Origin: Egibacteraceae bacterium
Lineage (GTDB): Bacteria > Actinomycetota > Nitriliruptoria > Euzebyales > Egibacteraceae
Assembly (NCBI GenBank): GCA_030447925.1
Contig: JAUJNX010000001.1
Location: 396,037 to 460,036 of the forward strand
Length of the DNA stretch: 64,000 nt
Reading direction: 5' to 3'
Below the pieces are notes generated by a model. The model was given only the letters and a program-made list of their open reading frames with translations. It was not told the origin of the DNA and ran no database searches. The position numbers and the translations under genes were made by a program. This document shows positions 53,092 through 62,003 of this stretch, one piece after another; position 1 is the stretch's first letter, and the number at the start of each line of letters is the position of its first letter.

Positions 53092-54024
53092 ATGCGCGCG
53101 GTCGTCATCGACCGGTTCGGTGGGCCGGAGGTCGTGCGGGTGGCGGAGCTGCCCGACCCGCGGCCGGGTCCGGGGCAGGTGCTGGTCCGCGTCGGGGCCG
53201 CCGGGGTCAACCCCGTCGACGCCGCCACCCGCGGCGGGCTGTTCCCCGGGCAGCCGTCCTTCCCCATGGTCCTGGGCTGGGACGCCGCCGGGGCGGTGGC
53301 CGAGGTCGGGCCCGGCGTGGAGGAGTTCGCGCCCGGCCAGCCCGTCGTCGCCCACGCCAACCAGTTCGAGACCGGGGTGGGGCTGGCGGCGGAGCTGGCC
53401 GTGGTCGACGCCGACGGCATCGCCGCGCGCGCCGGCACCACCACCGCGGTGGAGGGGGCGACCCTGCCGACCACCGCCATGACCGCGCTGCAGGCGCTGG
53501 ACGCGCTGGAGATCGAGGGCGGCCGGTCGCTCCTGGTGGTCGGCGCCGCGGGCCAGGTCGGCGGGTTCGCCGTGCAGCTCGCCGCCTACCGGGGGGTCGA
53601 GGTCGTCGCCGTCGCCGCGCCCGCCGACGCCGACGAGGTCCTGCGGCTCGGCGCCGCACAGGTCGTCGACCGGGGACCCACCGGCGCCGCCGAGGCGCGG
53701 GCGCTGGTCCGCGGCGGGGTCGACGCGGCGCTGGTCGCGGGCGGCGACGCGGAGGCGGGCGCCGCCGCGCTGGCGGCGGTCCGCGACGGCGGGCGGCTCG
53801 CATCGGTGGTCCCCGGGTCGGCCCCGCCCGCTGCGCGCGGCGTCACCGTCCTGGAGGTGCGCGTCCAGCGCGACGGGCGCCAGCTCCGCGAGCTGGCCGG
53901 GCTGATGGGGGAGGGCATCCTCACGGCGCGGGTCGCGGCGACCCTGCCGTTCGACCGGGCGGCCGAGGCGTACGACCGTGTCGTAGCGGGCGGCCTGCGG
54001 GGAAAGCTGGTCCTGGTCCCCTGA
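53092..54024 (+). CDS. MDR-family quinone oxidoreductase / enoyl reductase
   Basis: A 310-aa protein from ATG 53092. MRAVVIDRFGGPEVVRVAEL, AAGVNPVDAATRGGLFPG, VLGWDAAGAVAEVGPG and VVGAAGQVGGFAVQLAAY are the GroES-like and NADP-binding parts. No structural zinc Cys are present. It lies 22 bp upstream of fahA in one operon, so it may act on a quinone by-product of homogentisate. Confidence 0.87.
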   Translation: MRAVVIDRFGGPEVVRVAELPDPRPGPGQVLVRVGAAGVNPVDAATRGGLFPGQPSFPMVLGWDAAGAVAEVGPGVEEFAPGQPVVAHANQFETGVGLAAELAVVDADGIAARAGTTTAVEGATLPTTAMTALQALDALEIEGGRSLLVVGAAGQVGGFAVQLAAYRGVEVVAVAAPADADEVLRLGAAQVVDRGPTGAAEARALVRGGVDAALVAGGDAEAGAAALAAVRDGGRLASVVPGSAPPAARGVTVLEVRVQRDGRQLRELAGLMGEGILTARVAATLPFDRAAEAYDRVVAGGLRGKLVLVP

Positions 54025-54046
54025 TCTCCCTCCCGACGGAGGCTCC

Positions 54047-55327
54047 GTGGCAGACGACGCGACGACCGACCCCGCGCTGCGCTCGTGGGTCCCGGGGGCC
54101 GACGACTCGGGCTTCCCCATCCAGCACCTGCCCTACGGGACCTTCTCGGTCGCCGGCGACCACCCGCGGGCCGGGGTGGCCATCGGCGACCAGATCGTCG
54201 ACCTGGCGGTCGCCGCCCGCGCCAAGCTGTTCGACGCGGTCCTGCACGACCCGGTCGCCGCCTTCCGGGGGCCCGACCTCACCCCGTTCCTCGCGCTCGG
54301 CCCGGCGGCCTGGCAGCGGGTCCGGGCCGAGCTGTCGGACCTGCTGCGCGCCGACTCGACGCGGTCGCGCCCGATGGGCGACGCGCTGGTTCCCCAGGCC
54401 GACGCGACCCTGCACCTGCCGTTCGCGGTCGCCGACTACGTCGACTTCTACTCCTCGCTGGAGCACGCCACCAACGTCGGGCGGCTGTTCCGGCCCGGCG
54501 CCGACCCCCTGCTGCCCAACTGGCGCCACCTGCCCGTCGGCTACCACGGGCGGGCGGGCACGGTGGTGGTGTCGGGCACCCCGGTCGTCCGCCCGGCCGG
54601 CCAGGCCGCCGGCCCCGAGGGGCCCGTCTTCGGCCCCAGCCGGCGCCTGGACATCGAGCTGGAGGTCGGCTTCGTCGTCGGCACCCCCAGCCTCCTGGGC
54701 CGCCCCGTCCCCCCCGCCGCCGTCCGCGAGCACGTCTTCGGCGCGGTGCTGGTCAACGACTGGAGCGCGCGCGACATCCAGGCGTGGGAGTACCAGCCGC
54801 TCGGGCCGTTCCTGGGCAAGTCGTTCGCGACCTCGATCAGCCCGTGGGTGACCCCGCTCGCGGCGCTCGAGCCGTCCCGGGTCGACGCCCGCCCGCAGGA
54901 GCCGCCGGTGCTGCCCTACCTGCGCGTCGACGAGCCCTGGGCGCTGGACCTGCACCTGGAGATCGGCCTGCGCAGCGCCGGGATGGCCGCGGCGGGCACC
55001 CCGTTCGACGTCATCAGCCGCCCCGACTTCGCGCGGCTGTACTGGACCCTGCCCCAGCAGCTCGCGCACCTGACCGTCAACGGCGCGTCGCTGCGCACCG
55101 GTGACCTGCTCGCGTCCGGCACGGTGTCGGGCGACCGCGGCGACGAGGGCAGCCTGCTGGAGCGCACCCTCGGCGGCCGCGAGCCGCTGCGGCTGTCCGA
55201 CGGCAGCGAGCGCACCTTCCTGGCCGACGGCGACGAGGTCGTGCTGCGCGGCTCCGCGGGCGGCGGGGGGCGGCCCCGCCTGACCCTGGCCGAGGTCACC
55301 GGCACGATCCTCCCGACCCACCGGTGA
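54047..55327 (+). CDS. fahA: fumarylacetoacetase
   Basis: A 426-aa protein. It hydrolyses fumarylacetoacetate to fumarate and acetoacetate, the last step after HmgA. YVDFYSSLEHATNVGRLFR, WRHLPVGYHGRAGTVVVSG, LDIELEVGFVVG and NDWSARDIQAWEYQPLG are family signatures holding the catalytic and calcium-binding residues. GTG start; its stop overlaps the next gene by 4 bp. Confidence 0.93.
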   Translation: MADDATTDPALRSWVPGADDSGFPIQHLPYGTFSVAGDHPRAGVAIGDQIVDLAVAARAKLFDAVLHDPVAAFRGPDLTPFLALGPAAWQRVRAELSDLLRADSTRSRPMGDALVPQADATLHLPFAVADYVDFYSSLEHATNVGRLFRPGADPLLPNWRHLPVGYHGRAGTVVVSGTPVVRPAGQAAGPEGPVFGPSRRLDIELEVGFVVGTPSLLGRPVPPAAVREHVFGAVLVNDWSARDIQAWEYQPLGPFLGKSFATSISPWVTPLAALEPSRVDARPQEPPVLPYLRVDEPWALDLHLEIGLRSAGMAAAGTPFDVISRPDFARLYWTLPQQLAHLTVNGASLRTGDLLASGTVSGDRGDEGSLLERTLGGREPLRLSDGSERTFLADGDEVVLRGSAGGGGRPRLTLAEVTGTILPTHR

Positions 55328-56216
55328 GCGCGGGGCGGGCCGGCCCGGCGGTCGCCGTCGCCGACCTGTCGACCGCGGCCGCGGCGCGCGGGACCGTGGT
55401 GGTGGTCGACGTCCTGCGCGCCTTCACCACCGCCGCGCACGCCCTGGCGGCCGGGGCGCGGGAGCTCCTGCCGGTCGCCGCGGTCGACGAGGCGCTGCGG
55501 CTGCGCGCCACCGGACGCGTCGACCTGGCGATGGGCGAGGTCGGCGGCCTGCCCGTCGAGGGCTTCGACCTGTCCAACTCCCCGGCGGCGCTGGACGGCC
55601 GGCGCCTGGACGGCCGGCGCATCGCGTTCCGCACCACCAACGGCACGCAGGGCATCGTGCGCAGCGCGCACGCCGACGCGGTGTTCGCCGCGAGCTTCGT
55701 GGTCGCGGCGGCGACCGCCCGGGCGGTGCTCGCCACCGGCCCGGCCGCGGTCACCATCGTGGTCACCGGCGACGGCGGGGACGGCGGGGAGGAGGACCGC
55801 GCCCTCGCCGCCTACCTCGGCGAGCTACCACCGGCCCCCAGGGCAACGGGCTCCGCGCGCCCGCCGACGCGGTGGTCGCCGCGCGCTGCGTGGACGCGGC
55901 GGCGACCGCCCGGGCGGTGCTCGCCACCGGCCCGGCCGCGGGCGCCGGCGCGGTCGCCGGCGGCGGCGGGGACGGCGGGGAGGAGGACCGCGCCCTCGCC
56001 GCCTACCTCGGCGAGCTGCTGGAGGGCCGCGCGCCCGACCCCGCGCCGTTCCTGGCCCGGGCGCGCGCCTCGGCGACCGCCGCGCGGTTCCTGGACCCCG
56101 GCCAGCCGGCGTTCCCCGCGGCCGACCTCGACCGCTGCCTGGCCGTCGACCGCTTCGACCTGGCGCTGCCGGTCACCGCCGACGGCGGGCACCTGGTCCT
56201 GCGCGCCGCGCGCTGA
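55324..56216 (+). pseudogene. ComB-like 2-phosphosulfolactate phosphatase, disrupted by internal duplication
   Basis: The 5' part (from GTG 55324) encodes a ComB-like N-terminus: GTVVVVDVLRAFTTAAHAL, LPVEGFDLSNSPAALDG and RRIAFRTTNGTQGIVRSAH. At 55827 the frame is lost. A second, diverged copy of the segment begun at 55633 follows (TTGPQGNGLRAPADAVV and then ATARAVLATGPAA again) and carries on to a normal C-terminus ending LVLRAAR at 56216. ComB removes phosphate from phosphosulfolactate in coenzyme M-type sulfonate metabolism and occurs in many bacteria with no known use. Confidence 0.82.
55633..56017 (+). repeat. tandem duplication of ~194 bp inside the comB-like gene
   Basis: Unit A is 55633-55826 and unit B is 55827-56017. 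They are offset by 194 bp at the left and 191 bp from 55705 on. 55705-55750 and 55896-55941 are identical; the stretch ending GGCGAGCT is also nearly identical, while the middle parts differ. The offset is not a multiple of three, so the duplication breaks the gene. Confidence 0.85.
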
Positions 56217-56293
56217 AGCGGGCTGCGGGCGGGACGGGCAGGGTCGGCCGGAAGTGGGTACTCCTTCGAGACGCGCGGACTACAGGGGGCGGC

Positions 56294-57649
56294 ATGGCCG
56301 AGGCGACGGTACCGACGCAGGCGGCCGGGCCCGCCGCCCGCGCGGAGCAGGGGGACGCGACCGACCTGCGGCGGGCCATCACCCTGCCGCGGATGTTCCT
56401 GTTCATCCTCGGCGACGTGCTGGGCGCGGGCGTCTACGTGCTCATCGGCACCGTGGCGGGCGAGGTCGGCGGCGCCGTCTGGGCACCGTTCCTGCTGGCC
56501 CTGACCTTCGCGCTGTTCACCGCCTTCTCCTACGCCGAGCTGGTGACCAAGTACCCCCGGGCGGGGGGCGCGTCGGTGTTCGTCCAGCGGGCGTTCGGCA
56601 ACGACCTGCTGTCGTTCGTCGTCGGCTTCGCGATGCTGAGCGCGGCGATCGCGGCGGGCGCCTCGCTCGCCTCGGCCTTCGCCGGTGACTACCTCGGCCA
56701 GTTCGTCAGCATCGACCCGCGGATCGCGGCGGTCGTGTTCCTCGTGCTCGTCGCCGCGCTGAACCTGCGCGGCATCGACGAGTCGATGAAGGTCAACGTG
56801 GTCCTCACCGTCATCGAGGTCGGCGGTCTGCTGCTGGCCATCGTGCTCGGCTTCGCGACCGTCGCGACCGGCGGCGGCGACCCGTCCCAGCTCACCTCGT
56901 TCGCGACCGACCGCCCGATGGCGCTGGCGATCCTCAGCGGCTCCGTGATCGCCTTCTACGCGTTCCTGGGCTTCGAGACCTCCGCCAACGTCGCCGAGGA
57001 GTGCATCGAGCCCCGCCGCATCTACCCGATCGCGCTGCTGTCGGCGATCGCCGTCGCCGGCGTCGTCTACCTGCTCCTGGGCGCCGCGATCGGGATGGTC
57101 GTGCCCCTGGACGAGCTGGCGGACAGCAGCGCTCCGCTGCTCGGGCTCATCGAGCGCTCGCCGGTCGCGTTCCCGGTCTGGCTGTTCAGCATCATCGCCT
57201 TGCTGGCGGTGTCCAACGGCGCGCTGCTGTTCACCATCGCCGCGTCACGCCTGCTCTACGGCATGGCCCGCGAGGGCCTCGTGCCCCCGGTGCTGGGCCG
57301 GCTGAACACCCGCAAGACCCCGCCGGTCGCGGTGGCGGTCACCCTGGTCCTCACCGCCGGGCTGGTGCTCACCGGCGACCTGGAGACCCTGGCGGAGACG
57401 ACGGTGCTCCTGCTGGTGATCGTGTTCGCGGGCATCAACGCGGCGGTGCTGGCCCTGCGCCGCCAGCCGGTCGACGCCCCGCACTTCCGCACCCCGGTGG
57501 TGATGCCGATCCTGGCGCTGGTGTCGGTCGTCGCGGTCATGACCCAGCAGACCGCCGCGACCTGGGGCCGCGCCGGGATCCTGCTGGTCGTCGGCCTGGT
57601 CCTCTACGGGCTGTCCCGCCTGGCCACGCGGCGCGGTTCGCCCGCCTGA
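56294..57649 (+). CDS. APC-family amino-acid permease
   Basis: A 451-aa protein with about twelve membrane segments. The signature FILGDVLGAGVYVLIGTVAG is near residue 40, then FSYAELVTKYPRAGGASVFV and AFYAFLGFETSANVAEECIEP. GGGGGCGGC precedes the ATG. Such proteins import amino acids by proton or exchange coupling. Near hmgA and fahA it could import an aromatic amino acid, but this is inference only. Confidence 0.9.
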   Translation: MAEATVPTQAAGPAARAEQGDATDLRRAITLPRMFLFILGDVLGAGVYVLIGTVAGEVGGAVWAPFLLALTFALFTAFSYAELVTKYPRAGGASVFVQRAFGNDLLSFVVGFAMLSAAIAAGASLASAFAGDYLGQFVSIDPRIAAVVFLVLVAALNLRGIDESMKVNVVLTVIEVGGLLLAIVLGFATVATGGGDPSQLTSFATDRPMALAILSGSVIAFYAFLGFETSANVAEECIEPRRIYPIALLSAIAVAGVVYLLLGAAIGMVVPLDELADSSAPLLGLIERSPVAFPVWLFSIIALLAVSNGALLFTIAASRLLYGMAREGLVPPVLGRLNTRKTPPVAVAVTLVLTAGLVLTGDLETLAETTVLLLVIVFAGINAAVLALRRQPVDAPHFRTPVVMPILALVSVVAVMTQQTAATWGRAGILLVVGLVLYGLSRLATRRGSPA

Positions 57650-57763
57650 CGCGCGCCCGGTCGGGGGTGTGCGGCGCCACCGCCGGGGCATGCATCCTCC
57701 CGGCGGTCCTGACCTAGGCTTGGCGCCGAGCGCCGGCACGACCGACACGAAGGACAGTGAGAG

Positions 57764-58537
57764 ATGGGCAACTTGTTCACGCGGGTGTGGCGGTACCTCG
57801 TCGCCGCGCTCACCGGCCGCTTCGAGGAGGCGGCGGACCCCAAGGTCCAGATCGAGCAGGCCATCGCCGAGGCGCAGAACCAGCACCGCCAGCTGACCCA
57901 GCGGGCCGCCTCCGTCATCGCCAACCAGAAGAAGGCGGAGATGGACCTCGACCGGTCCATGCAGGAGCTCGAGAAGCTCAACTCCTCGACCCGCCAGGCC
58001 ATCCTCATGGCCGAGGAGGCACAGGCCCGCGGCGACGAGCAGAAGGCGACCGAGTACACCCAGACGGCGGAGACGTTCGCCAACCGGCTGGTGGCCCAGG
58101 AGCAGTCGATCGAGACGCTGAAGCAGCTGGTGCTCCAGTCCACCGGCGCCGCCGACCAGGCCAAGCAGGCGGTCGACCAGAACGCGCGCCGCCTGCAGGA
58201 GCGGCTGTCGGAGCGCCAGAAGCTGCTCAGCCAGCTCGACCAGGCCAAGATGCAGGAGCAGATGAACGCCGCGCTGGAGTCGGTGTCCGCGACGGTCGGT
58301 CGCGACGTCCCCAGCCTGGAGCAGGTCCGCGACAAGATCGAGACGCGCTACGCCCAGGCCCGCGGCGAGCGCGACACCCCCCCCTGCCCCCCCACCCCCG
58401 CGGGGACGGAGCAGGTTGCCCCCGCCCGGCGGCCATGGGGTCAGAGTCCGCGGTACCAACGGTCGAGACCCCGGATCAGACCGTCTCGGAACCACTTCCT
58501 GAAGCGCTCCTCCACGAGCGACCCCTGTTCCAGATAG
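57764..58537 (+). CDS. PspA/IM30-family membrane-stress protein with abnormal C-terminus
   Basis: A 257-aa reading frame. Residues 1 to about 205 are a normal PspA coiled coil (MGNLFTRVWRYLVAALTGRF, KVQIEQAIAEAQNQHRQLTQ, AESVSATVGR-type end and VRDKIETRYAQA). After about 58375 the sequence becomes a Pro-rich, then Arg/Ser-rich tail that lies antisense to the neighbouring Fic remnant. The natural C-terminus therefore appears lost at the edge of the lower-GC island. PspA binds and protects the inner membrane. Confidence 0.8.
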   Translation: MGNLFTRVWRYLVAALTGRFEEAADPKVQIEQAIAEAQNQHRQLTQRAASVIANQKKAEMDLDRSMQELEKLNSSTRQAILMAEEAQARGDEQKATEYTQTAETFANRLVAQEQSIETLKQLVLQSTGAADQAKQAVDQNARRLQERLSERQKLLSQLDQAKMQEQMNAALESVSATVGRDVPSLEQVRDKIETRYAQARGERDTPPCPPTPAGTEQVAPARRPWGQSPRYQRSRPRIRPSRNHFLKRSSTSDPCSR

Positions 58538-59626
58538 TTGACCTGGAAGACCTCGTCCGTGAGGGGCGTCAGGTCCGTGACCTGTGCCTGGTGCCCCTCG
58601 GTCTCCTCCCGTTTGAAGAAGACGAGGCTGCCGACGACGACACCACGGAAGTCCCTACCCAGCGTATGGAACGAGACGAGTATCTCGGCCTGCGTGCCGG
58701 CCCTCAGAACCAGCCTCGTCCAAGCGTGATGGTCGCGAAGGTTAGCGAAGTAGTCGTGACGCTTCGCCGCCTCCAGTACCTGGAATCGGTAGTACCCACT
58801 GCGGCGGGAGTTGGCGGATTCCGAGTCCGCGAAGAACTCGCTCTCTGCCAGCTGTGGACCCACCTCGCGACGGAGTTGAGCGACGACCTCTTCGATCTGG
58901 TCACGCGCGTAGTCGAGAAGGTTCCCGGAGAGTTCCTTTGCGCGGTTCCATTCCTCCTTGCTGGACGTGCCCCGCTGCTGGAGGGCATCCCTCACCGCAC
59001 CGATGACCTGAGAGATGTTATCTGCTTCACGCTGTATGTCGGCAGCAAGGCTCATGGCGCGCGTGAGGGCACGGACCTCCACTCCTGAGAACAGATCGAC
59101 CAGGGACCCCAGGTCGCCGTGAGCGGCAGCCTCGAGCTCTCTCATCCGGGACCAGAAAGAGGCAGTGGAGGCGGTGTTCGACTACGTGAAGGGTCACCGG
59201 CCCTGGCAACGGACGGCTGGCTCGGGCTCTAGCCAGTCACGTGATGATCCGGGCTGGGTGGTTTCCTCTCACGATCACGCGTGACGAACGCGAGCGCTAC
59301 CTGGACGCGATGACCAGCTGTGGGTCGCTGTCGGTGTCCTCGTGAGAGATGATGGCGGCGTCGAGGCCCCGTTCGATCAGTATCTGTGTCACACCGCGGT
59401 CGAGGGAGTACAACCGCTCGATAACGCCCGTCTCTATGGCCCATTCCCGCTGGAGTCGCTCATGAAAGTCCTGCAGCATCCGCGCCGACAGGCGGTCGCG
59501 CTGCTCGCTCCACACCTGAGCCAGCGCGGGCAATTGGTCACTGGCGATGGACCGCCAATCATCGGGTAGATCGGTGAGTGGCGCCCATCTGTACGAGACA
59601 TCTGGAGAAGCCGGTGTCGGACGCAT
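58441..59626 (-). pseudogene. Fic-family protein gene, core deleted and with a small inversion
   Basis: Three pieces of one Fic-family gene. N-terminal piece 59626-59297 (109 aa): LTDLPDDWRSIASDQLPAL and REWAIETGVIERLYSLDRGV, QILIERGLDAAI. An inverted piece at 59141-59203 reads LIRDQKEAVEAVFDYVKGH on the opposite strand. C-terminal piece 59145-58441 (234 aa): LEAAAHGDLGSLVDLF, then a helical region and RGLDRWYRGL. The catalytic HPFxxGNGR segment is missing between the pieces. The piece order and the 'LEAA..GDL..LV' segment are typical of Fic proteins, which AMPylate targets. GC content is clearly lower than in the surroundings. Confidence 0.7.
59141..59203 (+). pseudogene. inverted internal fragment of the Fic gene
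   Basis: Read on the plus strand, 59144-59203 gives IRDQKEAVEAVFDYVKGHRP, the segment that normally follows the N-terminal region of this Fic subgroup. It lies head-on against both other Fic pieces, and its left edge contains the ATG used by the C-terminal 234-aa ORF. A roughly 155-bp inversion explains this. Confidence 0.65.
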
Positions 59627-59762
59627 GATGTGTCATTCCCAGCCAGAGGAGTTCGGGGTGACGCACTGCGGCTGGTGTTCGCAGACGCGGTGCGTGGCGG
59701 CGACAAGTCTAGGAGTGGGCGTGGCGCGGCGGCCGCGCGCGGTCGCCTCACGGCGTGCGGCG

Positions 59763-61787
59763 TCAGGCCAGGCGGCGGGTGCGCAGGCGGGTGGCGGCGC
59801 GGGTGGCGATCCAGAGGGCCGCGGCGGCGACGGCCAGGGCGACCAGCACCGTCGGGGACGCGGGGCCCGTGCGCTCGACGGTCGTGGGGTCGGGGTTGAC
59901 CAGCACGTGGACGAACAGGAACACCGCCGGGGCGGCGGCCGCGGCCGACGCCGCGCGCGACCAGGCGGCGAGGCGGGCACCGTCCAGGCCCGGCAGCGGC
60001 AGCAGGCCCAGGGCCAGGCCCTGGAGCCCGACGACGACGGTCGCCGACAGCGCGGCGTCGGCGAGCATGGTCGGGAAGGTCACGGTCGCCGGGTCGACCA
60101 GCGGGTCCACCGCGACCGACCACCACGTCCACGCCACCGCGGTCACCGCCGCCAGGCAGGCCAGGCCCAGCAGCACCGCCCGCCCCGCGTCGGCGGGGCG
60201 CGGGCGGCGGCCGTCCAGGACCACCGCGGCCGCCAGGACGCCGTGGACGGCCCCCGGCTCGAAGCCGGCCAGCAGCGACCCGACCACCAGCACCGCCGCG
60301 ACGGCCAGGCCGGCGGGGCGGACGCGCAGCGCGACGCGCTCGCGGGGGACCGCGTGGGCGTACAGCGCCCCGGGCAGCACGGCGGCCAGCGTCGTCACCG
60401 TGAGGGCGACGAGCAGCCCGGCCGCCGCCGCCAGCGCGGCCCCGGCCACGCGCTCCTCCACCCGGTCGAGCAGGCCGTAGAGCAGGGTCGCGACCACCGC
60501 CACCAGCGCCACGACCAGCAGGGGCGCGCGCGGTTCGACGTCCGGCGGTCGCCAGGGGAGCGGCCAGCGCCAGCCGGGACCGCTCACGGTCGTGGCGTCC
60601 ACGATCCCCGGTGCGGCGCGCACGCCGCGGCGGCCCGTGCGGGCGGCGACCAGGGCGAGCAGGGCGACGATCCCCAGCGTCGCGGCCGCGTTCGCGAGCA
60701 GGCGGGGACCCGGCGCGAAGGCCGCCCCGAGCGACGGCAGGGTCCGCGCGAACACCGACCGCGCCACCGGCCCGAACGTGCCCACCGGCTCCGGCGGGCG
60801 GGCCGGGGCGGGCTCCAGCAGGCGCAGGGTGGTGGTGTCGCGCCGCGGGCGGGTGGCCGGGGGGCCGGGCTCGGGGGCGGGTGCGGCTGCCGGTGGCGCC
60901 GCCGCCTGCGGGTCATCGGCCGGCGGGGCGGGATCGGCGGGCGCCGCGCCGGGACCCCCGGCCGGCGCGAGGGGCGCGGGGTCCAGGACCGTGAGCGTCG
61001 CGGCCCCCAGGGGCTGGCGCCAGTCGCCGACGACGCACCAGCCCTCCACGACGGAGGAGCCCGGGGCGGCGTCGGCGGGGACGGTCAGCACGCCGTCGGC
61101 GAGGCCGTCGCGCCGCACCAGGTCGGCGACGTCGCGCCCGTCCCAGACCGCCGCGATCCGGCCGCCCGTGCACGCCGCGCCGGTCACCGTCACCGTGACG
61201 GTCTCGCCCGGCAGGACCTCGGCGCGGGACAGGTGCAGCCGCGCCGCCTGCCGGGGCGCGCCGGGCGCGGCGGGCGCGCCCTGCACGTCCTGCCCGGGGT
61301 CGGCGGGTGCGGGGTCGGCGGGTGCGGGGTCGGCGGGTGCGGGGTCGGCGGGTGCGGGGTCGGCGGGTGCGGGGTCGGCGGGTGCGGGGTCGGCGGGTGC
61401 GGGGTCGGCGGGTGCGGGGTCGGCGGGTGCGGGGTCGGCGGGTGCGGGGTCGGCGGGTGCGGGGTCGCCGGGTGCCGGGCCGCCGGGTGCGGGGGCCGGG
61501 TCCGTCGGTGCGGGGTCGGCGGCGCCGGGGCCCTCCCCGCCGGCCCCGCCCGGGCCGAGGTCCGCGCCCGGGCCGACGTGGGTGCCGGGGTCGGCGGCGT
61601 CCGGGTCGGGGGTGGGCCCGCTCTGCCCGTCGCCCGCCGGGGTCGGCGGCGCGGGCGCCGGGTCCGGCGGCAGGCCGGCCGGGCTCTCCGCGCTGGTCGC
61701 CGACGCCTCCTGCGCGCTGCCCGGCGCGGGCCACGCCATCAGCACGAGCAGGACCGCGACGAGGGCCGCTCGGATGGCGCGGGTCAT
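59763..61787 (-). CDS. large exported/membrane protein with PADPA repeats
   Basis: A 674-aa protein. Signal peptide (VAVLLVLMAWPAPGSA), then a Pro/Ala/Asp-rich extracellular region with about eleven tandem PADPA units (from a 15-bp minisatellite). Next comes a beta-sandwich-like part with two Cys (GAACTGGR, EGWCVVGDW), a second Pro-rich linker, and about nine membrane helices at the C-terminus. LALGLLPLPGLDGARLAAW resembles the NPDG-like region of site-2 proteases, but no HExxH is seen. Function unknown. GC-rich again, unlike the Fic island. Confidence 0.75.
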   Translation of the reverse strand: MTRAIRAALVAVLLVLMAWPAPGSAQEASATSAESPAGLPPDPAPAPPTPAGDGQSGPTPDPDAADPGTHVGPGADLGPGGAGGEGPGAADPAPTDPAPAPGGPAPGDPAPADPAPADPAPADPAPADPAPADPAPADPAPADPAPADPAPADPAPADPAPADPGQDVQGAPAAPGAPRQAARLHLSRAEVLPGETVTVTVTGAACTGGRIAAVWDGRDVADLVRRDGLADGVLTVPADAAPGSSVVEGWCVVGDWRQPLGAATLTVLDPAPLAPAGGPGAAPADPAPPADDPQAAAPPAAAPAPEPGPPATRPRRDTTTLRLLEPAPARPPEPVGTFGPVARSVFARTLPSLGAAFAPGPRLLANAAATLGIVALLALVAARTGRRGVRAAPGIVDATTVSGPGWRWPLPWRPPDVEPRAPLLVVALVAVVATLLYGLLDRVEERVAGAALAAAAGLLVALTVTTLAAVLPGALYAHAVPRERVALRVRPAGLAVAAVLVVGSLLAGFEPGAVHGVLAAAVVLDGRRPRPADAGRAVLLGLACLAAVTAVAWTWWSVAVDPLVDPATVTFPTMLADAALSATVVVGLQGLALGLLPLPGLDGARLAAWSRAASAAAAAPAVFLFVHVLVNPDPTTVERTGPASPTVLVALAVAAAALWIATRAATRLRTRRLA
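61296..61485. repeat. 15-bp minisatellite inside the membrane-protein gene
   Basis: Unit GGGGTCGGCGGGTGC repeated about eleven times almost without change, encoding APADP/PADPA units on the minus strand. Eight exact units fill 61321-61440. The length is a multiple of three per unit, so copy-number changes keep the frame. Confidence 0.9.
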
Positions 61788-61899
61788 GCGTGGCCCCGGG
61801 TTAGCTAGGAACTAGTACTCCGGCATCTTCCCTTGTCCTCACGGCCGTGTCGAGCCCGGTGCCCTCTCCAAGCTGCTCACCTGCTCACCTGGTCCCTGG

Positions 61900-61994
61900 T
61901 CCCGCTGCCCCGGCCCACCCGTGCGCGGATCATGGGCGCGGTCATGCGCGGCATGACCGCCCGCGCGCGGGAGGCCGCCGCGGCGGGCACCTAG
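61900..61994 (+). pseudogene. coding-like remnant upstream of proS
   Basis: From about 61900 to the TAG at 61992-61994, over thirty codons nearly all end in G or C and read RPTRARIMGAVMRGMTARAR, then EAAAAGT and stop. No start codon with a Shine-Dalgarno precedes it. It looks like the 3' tail of a lost gene. The rest of the 216-bp gap (61788-62003) holds nothing I can name. Confidence 0.35.
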
Positions 61995-62003
61995 GATGCA
62001 GCC

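Noticed and set aside
58441-59145. Stand-alone novel gene of 234 aa
   Set aside because: Its ATG falls on the inversion edge, there is no ribosome-binding site, and its first residues match the segment that follows the catalytic core in Fic proteins.
61296-61485. CRISPR array
   Set aside because: The units are 15-bp contiguous copies without spacers and lie inside a coding frame; no cas genes are present.
61307-61804. A highly repetitive RGRRV protein on the plus strand
   Set aside because: It is simply the antisense reading of the PADPA minisatellite, without ribosome-binding site or family.
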